Assembly (NCBI GenBank): GCA_001414345.1
Contig: LLCB01000597.1
Location: forward strand, 1 to 18,245
Length of the DNA stretch: 18,245 nucleotides
Direction: 5' to 3'
Source: Hymenoscyphus infarciens
Taxonomy: Eukaryota; Ascomycota; Leotiomycetes; Helotiales; Helotiaceae
Positions 10,568 to 18,245 of this stretch are shown here, piece by piece. Position 1 is the first letter of the stretch, and every line of letters begins with the position of its first letter. Position numbers and translations under genes: made by a program. The notes below the pieces were generated by a model. That model did no database searches. It was not told the DNA's origin and saw only the letters and a program-made list of their open reading frames with translations.

Positions 10568-13500
10568 ATGGCTCTTCAAATCCTGCTGGCGCATACAGGC
10601 CAGCGCCTGCAGGCCGACCCAAGTTCCTTTGAATCGTAAGTCCGGCCTGCGAGAATGTGCTATGCTTTCTGTAAATATGCTGATAATTCTGCAGACTAGA
10701 TGCCTTCAAAATATGGGTCTCGAAACACAGCTCGGTGACACTGCAGAACCATACTGCCCTCACATCCTCGGGGAAACAAGCACGGTTGCCGGCATTATCA
10801 ACAGAGGCAAGTTAATGGTTACATCCCACTCCGGCGGTAAAACTGATAGTAAATAGAAAGAAATCTTCGTGTACGACCGCCGGATAACTCAAGATTCCAC
10901 CTATGTACAAACCGATATTCCTTTACCCCCGAAATATACCCCATCGAAGGCCCCAGACACGATCGCCGACCAAAATGATTTACGCGCGTGGGAGGACTTA
11001 TTCAAAGCTCGCAGAACATGGGCTTTGAAGTTAGTGGAGGATTGTACGGAGATGTCCAACGAGGCCCAGCTGAGATACGATGAGCTCCAGGTTATTGCTC
11101 GTGGCATTGATGCTGTCCTCAATAATTATCGAAAACATGTCATGACTTTGGATAAGGAGAATAATGACTTTCAGATTGGTACCAAAGAACTGGAAACTGA
11201 GCGAGCAGCGGCTGGTACAAATTGGTCAACCATATTACGCTCGCTGCCTGCTACAAGCGGTATGATCAGATTCATCACCAGCGACGAGTCTCGAAGAATC
11301 CCAATAAATCCTACTCTAGCAGATATGCTTGATGTGGAAGATTCTAAAAAGGCCCTAGATATTGTACAAGCTTTGATTACTCACCTCAACCGGAATGGCC
11401 CAATAGCTGGAAGAAAAGTGGATGTGGTCATGACACAAATGGATGCCCTGCAGGATAAAATAGAAAACAATCCTGCTAGGAAGCCACCAGGACAAGCATC
11501 TGAATCCACCCAATTGATTGAAGATATTGAGGCACTCGCCAGGAAGGTCAGTAACGACTATGAGAGTGTTCTAACTTTTCCAAAGAATTCCAAGGGTGTC
11601 TCGCAAGCCTCGAGATCAGCACTTCTGCACACCAAAAATTATCTTCCAACCCTCTCGAAGAGAGCTCTGGAAATGGAAGATATTCTAAAAGCCGCAACCG
11701 AAGCACGTAATGCCATGGCGAAGAGTTCTTTTGATATCATGCACGATATCCACTCGATAACTACACTGATATCCGAAGCGTCCTCTCAATTTTCGAAATT
11801 AAAAATCAATGACGATGCACATAATGCAATCGACTTGTTGACTTATTTGAATAGCCTCCCTACCAACTACGCTTCTTTCATGGCCGAAGCAATTCGGCGA
11901 AAAGAATGGAACGAGAAGGTCAGGTCAGACTCCTCGACATTGGCGACTGAAATGTCAACATTTCATGAGGAAGAGGCTAAGCGGCGAAGAAAATGGCAAA
12001 AGATCATTGGAAATAGACTCTGGGGTGACAGATCCGAACATGGGGTGATGGGTTTGGAAGTGAACCTCCGTGGCGATGAAGAAGAGTGGCCACAGGTAGC
12101 CAGAAGAGATTTGGATGAGTTCTTGGAAATTTTGAAATCTCACGATTCAGAGTCCCAGGCTGTCACTAACATTTCCAAAATCATAACGGATCTGAATAGC
12201 CCGACGAAACAACAAAGCAAGCGTGCTAAAGCCTTCAAGGCGGGTAGCATGCACGAAGCTGCGCTAGGTAGAAGTACACTCCTTGTACGGGGGGACGACG
12301 ATGTGATACGTCAATTGCAGGAAGACAAACAAAAGCTTGAGTCGCAGTTCAAAACTTCCCAGAGTCGAATAAGGAGGTTGGAAGATGTGCTTCATCGACA
12401 GACTCAGATGAGTCGGACGCCTACTCTCAATGCCTTTCAGATTTCAGGCATTCCAAGCCCCGATGCACATGTTACTGCAAATCCTCTTGCTTCTCCGCGT
12501 CTACACGATGATCTCTCTCGAAGATCTTCTGTGTCATCGCGACGATACTCGTCCCACCAAAATCCCGACGAAAAGGTATTTCAGCAGAAGTTACTATCCA
12601 TAGAGGCGGAGCTCATTGCAGAGCGCGAAAGGGTAGCTGGATTAGAAAGAGAAATCTCTGCCCGTAAGACGTCTGCCGAAACTTTGAAATCCCAAATGGA
12701 CGAAGTAAACATCACCAAGAATGACCTCTTTCATAACTTCGAAGCTCAGCAGCGGGAGTTTGTCGCCGAACGCAAGTCACTCGAGGAGGATATCAAAAAG
12801 TACAAAGCAAAAATTGAGGAGCTTGATGATGAGATTGACCGATTTATGGGGTCTCGTGAGCACGAAAAAGCAGATGTCGACGAACGGGTTCGACTGCTTC
12901 AGGACGAGTTGGAGAAAACTCGACAAGATCATGTTGCGGAGAGCCAGAAGGCACAAGGTCAGGTTGACTATCTTCGTAACGACGCGAAATTACAGCGCGA
13001 AACCAACGAAACTCTGGAGAGACAATTACAACGAGCAAGAGAAGACAACCGGGAGCTTCTTGCTCGTGCTGAAACTGCTGAATCAATAGTTGACGAACAG
13101 TTCCGAGCCCTGCAAGATGTCCACTCGCAATTAGCCCCCCGTTCCAAGAGACCTGACGAACTTCCTACTCTTGCGAAAGTATTGGTCGGTCTGTCAGGAG
13201 ATCTTGTGGCGGAGTTAGAATCTGTGAAGAGCGATGCAACTATTGCTAGGTCGGATCGAGATACAGCCCAAAATACCATCGCGACGCTCAAGTTGGAAGT
13301 GGAAGAAACCAAAGCAAAATTGGAAGAAGAGCAAAGCGAGAGTGCACATCTTAGCGAGACGCTTGCCTCCGAGCAAGCCAAATTTCTGGCTCTGAAAGCA
13401 GAGTTGACAGATGAACGATGCCAGCTTACCACCCTGAGAACCAAGATTGCCGATGGGGAAACCGGATCGGAAAGCCTTCGAAGTCGTCTTGAAGAGGAGG

Positions 13501-15027
13501 AGCGAAAGGTTACCAGCATGTCGGAAGATTTGGCTACTCGGCAATCCCGCATTGGAAGTCTGGAGGAAGAATTAAGAGCTTTCCAAGAGAAACATGACTT
13601 CGCACAAAGCAAACATGAGAAACTTGCTTCGCGATTCGAGGCTCGGACTTCCAAAGCCAAGGATCTTACACAGCGTGTGTATACGCAAAATGATCGTCTG
13701 TGTCGACTTCTCGAGCGCCTCAGCTACTCGGTCATCAGAGAAGGTGGCACAATGACTATCCAACGCTTGCCAAAGCCCGAAAGAACAAACGCATACGATT
13801 CTTCCGATCCCGGTTCTTCGTTGAGGAAGAGTGTTTCCGGAGCCATCACTAGAAAAGCTATGGTCGATAGTGGTGATCTTGAATTACTGTACTGGATGCA
13901 CAACGATGATACAGAAGCAGAGTCCGAGAAGTACGAAGCTTACCTCAACGCAATCGGTTCCTTCGACGTCGAAGCATTCTGTGATGTTCTCACCAAAAGA
14001 ATCAAGGATATCGAGTACACAGCCAAGAAGTACTCTCGCGACGCTCGAAGCTACCGAGACAAGTCTCACGCCGCGCAGAACGAAGCACACGAGAAAATCG
14101 CCTATAAGCATTTCAAAGAAGGCGACCTCGCTCTTTTCCTACCCACTCGAAACCAAGCGACCCGACCATGGGCAGCTTTCAACGTTGGAGCACCTCATTA
14201 CTTCCTCCGAGAACAAGATTCTCACAAGCTACGGGCTAGAGATTGGTTATTAGCACGCATCCACAAGGTCGAAGACCGTGTGGTCGATCTCTCCAAATCC
14301 ATGACCGCCTCCCATAACGCCGCCGATGGCCATTCTATAGGCGGCGACTCCTTCGAGGACGATAATCCTTTTGAACTCTCGGATGGACTCCGCTGGTACC
14401 TTATCGATGCGACGGAAGAAAAACCCGGTGCCCCCTCCACGCCCGGACTGGGGAAGAGTACGGTTGCTAGTGCGCATATTGATGCGACGGGGAGTATCAG
14501 ACGCTCAAAGAAATCGAGTAGTGCGGGGGTTGAGGGGATCAATAAGACGCTTAGTAAGAGTCTTGATAGTAGGAGGAGTAGTAGTAATTCCAAAAAGGCC
14601 ATCCCTATCGCAAGTACACTCATCAAGACGGGTTCCACAGCTACCGATACGGCGAGTTTGAAGGCGGCAAGTACTACTAGTATTCAACCTCCGGGGGATA
14701 CAGCTGATGCGAGGAGCGAGAGGCCGGGAAGTAGAGGGGGCCCTGCTGCTGCTGAAGTGGTGGGTGGTGGGGGAAAGGGTTCGGAGGTACGGAATAAACC
14801 TATTGATGATCTGATGGGTACTTAGCACCTTGATTGTTATCTTCCCTTAAGATCTCTTTTCTCGTTTCCCGGAACAGAGGCTGATGGTGTGCTAGGCATC
14901 TAGTACGAGGGGTAATGCTTCGACGCCGACGCCTGTTGCGGGAAATAGTCCTGGAAAGAAATCTGTGATTTGGGATTCGCTTTGGAGTGTGGATCTGACT
15001 TTGGAGAGCGGGAGGGGGAAGAAGTGA
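10568..15027 (+). CDS. ATG11: Autophagy-related scaffold protein Atg11
   Basis: Scaffold for selective autophagy that links cargo receptors to the Atg1 kinase at the phagophore assembly site. Proposed exons 10568-10635, 10695-10806, 10857-14786 and 14896-15027 give 1413 residues. Introns: 59 nt GT-AG, 50 nt with a GC donor (AG|GCAAGT, AG acceptor), and 109 nt GT-AG. Residues 1-70 (MALQILLAHTGQRLQ.. to EIFVYDRR) match the ubiquitin-like Atg11 start. About 100-540 is the helical Atg17-like part, 540-1015 long coiled coils, and about 1144-1235 the conserved Atg11 C-terminal domain (FKEGDLALFLPTRNQ, PWAAFN, HYFLREQD, RDWLLARI). A Ser-rich tail follows. Without the last intron the frame stops at 14825, giving 1382 residues with another end; the exon at 14896 restores a SVIWDSLWSVDL ending that looks conserved. 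The last exon is the least certain part. Confidence 0.9.
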
Positions 15028-15725
15028 GGTTGGAGAAAATCAAGAAATTGGGAATTTGAACTTGATTGGTATTCTTTGGTCGTTGTTGCTTTTATAGACG
15101 CATTTTCCGGGAGTTCTTCATTTTTAACTCATGGGAATCAGGACGGGAGGAGGATCATTGTAATTTATAGGATGGCAATGGATTTGTCTGCAGGGGATGG
15201 AGAGGATTAGAGGAGAAGAGGGGGTGGGTTCTTTGGGATATTGTATATGAGTTTGCTATACGTTTTTCTGGGAATTGGCGGGCAGGCAGGCGATGATACC
15301 ACCGATGCTTTTTTATCTCGCGTTTTCTGTACACTTTTGGAGATGGATATATGGTGGTGGGTGGATAGGTAGGGAAGAAGTACGTGCATAGAATGGAAAT
15401 TATTGAGTACTATAAACTAATGAGTTTTTATCCAGGTGGGATTTTGAGTTTCCCAAATGCAGTCTAGGCTACTTGTTGTTTGCTAACTCACTCGTTACGT
15501 TTTCTTTTACTCGCAACGGGCCTTTTTGGCCCCCGAATATGGTACCTAGCTTACTTGATATTTGATGGCTTATCAGTCAACTTCGAGTTACACGAACACC
15601 AAAATTTGATTATCCTGACAGTACATCTATCTGGACAATGATTCTGTGAACCTCTTCGTCCGTGTACATAATACTATAATAATGAAATTCTCGTTCTTAT
15701 ATTTTGAGTAGTTTGGTAGAGTCAA
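15028..15725. other. ATG11 downstream region up to the right RIP block
   Basis: Holds the ATG11 3' UTR and about 0.5 kb of normal-composition DNA. It includes a small hairpin (GGGCC-TTTTT-GGCCC near 15519). The only open frame (15207-15389, minus) is low complexity. No gene seen. Confidence 0.5.
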
Positions 15726-15751
15726 CAGTGGGTGCAGGAATTCCGTGCGCA
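15726..15751 (+). repeat. Left terminal inverted repeat
   Basis: 26 bases starting CAGTGGGTG and containing the palindrome GGAATTCC, intact in composition. Confidence 0.7.
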
Positions 15752-16134
15752 CCCTCTAAATTTAGCCGAAAACACACCAAAAGTTACTCTCTTTACAGTC
15801 TTATAAACTAGTAAATATATAGTATAATATATCCTAACAACGATTATAGACGTAGAGCTTTATAAGAAGAGCATATTCCTAACTAACTACTTAGTTATAA
15901 CTCCTAAGCTACGTATATAATTTTAAAAGCTAATATTTTACTAATAAAGTCTCTAAAAGATTATTATAGCATAGACTTTAAGTTACTCTAGCCTAATTAA
16001 AAGCTAAGGAGGTTCAAGTATTAGGTTATATTACTCTTAATACTTCGTTTTATATAAATCTAATAGAGCGTTCTTCTATAATAAAGTTAGTAAAAATATA
16101 GTAATTTTAGTATAGCTTAGCAGGATCTGGCCTA

Positions 16135-16160
16135 TACGCACGGAATTCCTACACCTACTA
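16135..16160 (-). repeat. Right terminal inverted repeat, partly RIP-mutated
   Basis: Mirror of 15726-15751. It differs at four positions, each a transition in the direction expected from cytosine deamination. Confidence 0.7.
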
Positions 16161-16259
16161 TTAGAGTAGAGGTATCTATTAGTCTTTTTAGGCTTACGAG
16201 CCCGGAACCACGAGTCTATATATTTAAGGCATTTTTATAATAAATTATTATATTAATAA

Positions 16260-17280
16260 ATAGTAACTTAATTTAATTAGAAGTACACCACCTATAACGT
16301 TATATAAGTATAGTAACTTAATATTCCTACTTTAAAATTAACTTATTTATCTAATTCTAAGGTATAGTCTCCTATTCCTCTATAACTACTTAGCGCATTT
16401 CCTCTATAGTAGTAGGTTAGTGTTATCTTCTATAAAGTCGTTGTTTAATCTACCGCTAGTAATTCTCTATAAGATTTATATTAGGTAAAGTAAAGAGGTA
16501 AGGTATTAAGATAATACTATGTTTTATCTAGAATTTAACGTAATACTTTATAGCTAATTTATATCTTTAAATAGAGTTTCTATTCTCTATAAATAATAGT
16601 TTTATAGAAGAACAAAGAGTATATATAACTAAGACAAAAGCTTTAAGAATCCCTTAGATAAAGGGCTCTAATAGTTATATAAGGTAGTCTTACTATAAGA
16701 ATACGCTACTCTTACTATAGCTTTTAATAAAAATAAGAGAGGATTTATACCTATAACTAATAGCTCTCTATATATTTATAGAAGTTATATAGCCTTAATA
16801 GAATTAGTACTAAATATAGATATTATAGAACTATTCTAAATAGCTCTTCTATATATTCTAAGTTACTTTCTATTTTATAGTTCGTCTTCTAATAAGAAAG
16901 GTAACTTCGTCTAAATATAGAACTTTTAGCTACTTTATATACTAAAAGATATATATAAGACTTTAAAGAAAACAGGCTTTAACTTAAGTAGTAGTTAAAT
17001 AAGGTTTTTAGTATGCTATATAATAATAGAAGCCTCTTTAGTATATCTTACGCTTAAGTGTTTAAACTAAATACCTAAGCTCTAAATCCTCTCTTAGTTT
17101 ACTCTAGTTTATTTAGCAATTCTCCTAGCTTTTAGAAGTATATAAGATAACCTTATCTACTTCTTTATCTAAAAGAAGGAATATAGAACCGCTATAATTT
17201 ACGTAGGCTCGTTTAAGAGTAGTATAGCTAAGTATTTTATATATTATACTTATAACGACATAAAATATATATAACTATAG
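16260..17280 (-). pseudogene. Tc1/mariner-type DDE transposase, destroyed by RIP
   Basis: Reading the minus strand in one frame (codons starting at positions divisible by three) gives a Tc1-like transposase interrupted by about twenty stops, all TAA or TAG and none TGA. Visible marks in order: KPYLTTT (17007-16987), then LYLDEVTFLI with the first catalytic Asp at 16909-16911, a YRYKSSL segment (usually GYGYKSPL), FIENRNS with the second catalytic position at 16582-16584 now Asn (AAT, a G-to-A change), and LPNINLIEN with the catalytic Glu at 16465-16467 (PDLNPIE in the family). The decayed frame has 38 codons between the second catalytic site and the Glu. The frame is not shifted from 17007 to about 16330, so base substitution alone inactivated it. 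It is inactive; the N-terminal limit is unclear. Confidence 0.85.
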
Positions 17281-17760
17281 TAGAGACATATAGGAGTACG
17301 TATAGTAGAATGACGTATATAGATACTAGGCACTAATACGAAAGAAAACAATAACTATCTCTCTTCTATACTAAATATAAACGTCTATATATAAGAGGTT
17401 AGAAGCTACTAAGTTCTAATAATAATAATAACTAAGCTCTACTTAATATAGCTAATACTAAATAACAAGAGCTAAAAAGCTAAATATATAACCTCTAAAC
17501 CTTTTAAAAGCTAAATATATAATATTTAAACCTTAGTCTCTTCTATATATAAATATTAGATATTAATACCTTTAGCACTTTACTTATATAAGTATTAGTT
17601 ATTCGTAATCTTAGCCCTAGAGGTATTAAGAGTATTAGTAGTGCTTAGAGGTATTAGCAGTTTTACAAATACTAATAATTTAGAATAGTACTATTATATA
17701 ATAATCTAAGATAATATACTATTATATCTCCTCTCTTTTAAAAAAGACTCGTTCTAAGTC
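16975..17760 (-). mobile_element. Part of the transposon repeated (inverted) at the left flank
   Basis: Homologous to 240-1030 on the opposite strand. This copy keeps more CpG and shows a 31-bp tandem duplication (units starting near 17477 and 17508) that the left copy has once. Confidence 0.6.
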
Positions 17761-18245
17761 TTTAGTTATTAATTAGTATAGTATTAGGTTAATCAGAGTA
17801 TTATTTATCTCTTTATTATAAAGAATATAACTTATCTTACTATTATAATATCTAGTAGTTAAGATAGAGTTAGTAGCTAGTAGTATTATTATTTAAGAGC
17901 TAATTAGTCTTTATTTACTATTATATACTATATAATAATAGAATATAAACAGAAGAGAGGCTAATTATTAGCTATTAGATAGAGAGTAGTACGCTACTAT
18001 AGAGTTATCGTATTCTTACTATTATTATATATTATAATAGTAATTATTAAGTAATAAATAATAATCGTAAAGTAATAGCTATTATTATAAGTAGTATATT
18101 AATAAGCGACTTTTCCTTAATTCTAACTTCTCTTCTTCTTTTCTTTTTATCTAAATAATATATAAATAGTAAGAATACCTTCTAATTAGATATATCCTTA
18201 TATACTAACTTATCTCTTAAAATATATATATATATTATATATATA

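Larger units (their letters stand above)
15726..16160. mobile_element. 435-bp element with 26-bp terminal inverted repeats (MITE-like)
   Basis: The left end CAGTGGGTGCAGGAATTCCG.. (15726-15751) matches the reverse complement of 16135-16160 over 26 bases with four differences. All four are C-to-T or G-to-A changes in the right copy, as expected if that end was RIP-mutated. The interior is AT-rich, has no open frame, and does not match the transposase next to it. Size and structure fit a non-autonomous DNA transposon. I could not identify a clear target-site duplication: the bases outside are GTCAA on the left and TTAGA on the right. The unmutated left end marks the exact start of the AT-rich right flank. 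Confidence 0.65.
16161..18245. repeat. AT-rich, RIP-mutated repeat block (right flank)
   Basis: Same signature as the left flank: TpA-rich, C mostly in CpT, CpA and TpG rare, but with noticeably more CpG surviving. It contains the transposase pseudogene. A short GC-rich patch at about 16190-16216 escaped mutation. Bases 17760-18245 show no recognisable coding remnant and end in an AT dinucleotide run (18222-18245). Confidence 0.8.

Noticed and set aside
12968..13660. 230-residue open frame on the minus strand
   Set aside because: It lies inside the ATG11 coiled-coil coding region, is Ser/Arg-rich and has no recognisable motif; it is a shadow of the plus-strand gene.
15720..16166. TA target-site duplication around the 435-bp element
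   Set aside because: The bases outside the two ends (GTCAA and TTAGA) do not match, so no duplication can be claimed.
17280..18245. Further coding remnants upstream of the transposase
   Set aside because: Translations in all frames are broken by stops and show no motif I can name.

Overview
The window looks like a piece of a filamentous ascomycete genome (Pezizomycotina, probably Leotiomycetes). The genes carry short GT-AG introns of about 50-176 bases, and the products are fungal housekeeping proteins: an Atg11 autophagy scaffold, BRF1 of TFIIIB, an Hmt1/PRMT1-type arginine methyltransferase, and a CENP-H/Fta3-like kinetochore protein. Both flanks are AT-rich blocks almost without CpA and TpG, the mark of repeat-induced point mutation (RIP) that only some fungi leave. 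The class assignment is an inference from protein similarity recalled without a search.

Layout: 1-1510 is a RIP-mutated repeat block. 1511-15725 is a normal-composition gene island with five protein genes: a small conserved NTF2/SnoaL-like protein (+, 1732-2690), PRMT1 (-, 4079-5376), BRF1 (+, 6755-9206), CENP-H-like (-, 9484-10324) and ATG11 (+, 10568-15027). 15726-18245 is a second RIP block. It opens exactly at a 435-bp element with 26-bp terminal inverted repeats and then holds a badly mutated Tc1/mariner transposase on the minus strand. Part of that transposon is present again, inverted, in the left block, so the island is bracketed by two decayed copies of one repeat family.

Gene relations: PRMT1 and BRF1 are divergent across about 1.4 kb, which holds a decayed tRNA-like element and two CACGTG sites. 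BRF1 and CENP-H converge. CENP-H and ATG11 are divergent across a 243-bp shared promoter that contains an MCB-type ACGCGT site. These look like independently acting core genes (rRNA/tRNA transcription, arginine methylation, kinetochore, selective autophagy), not a cluster or pathway.

I found no novel defence, toxin or biosynthetic system. The most informative points are the structure of the RIP-mutated flanks, a probable extra 3' exon of ATG11, a GC-AG intron in ATG11, 14- and 20-nt microexons in PRMT1, and a possible dual-start (mitochondrial/cytosolic) design in the first gene. All gene models were derived by hand from splice signals and frame continuity and were not checked against transcripts.
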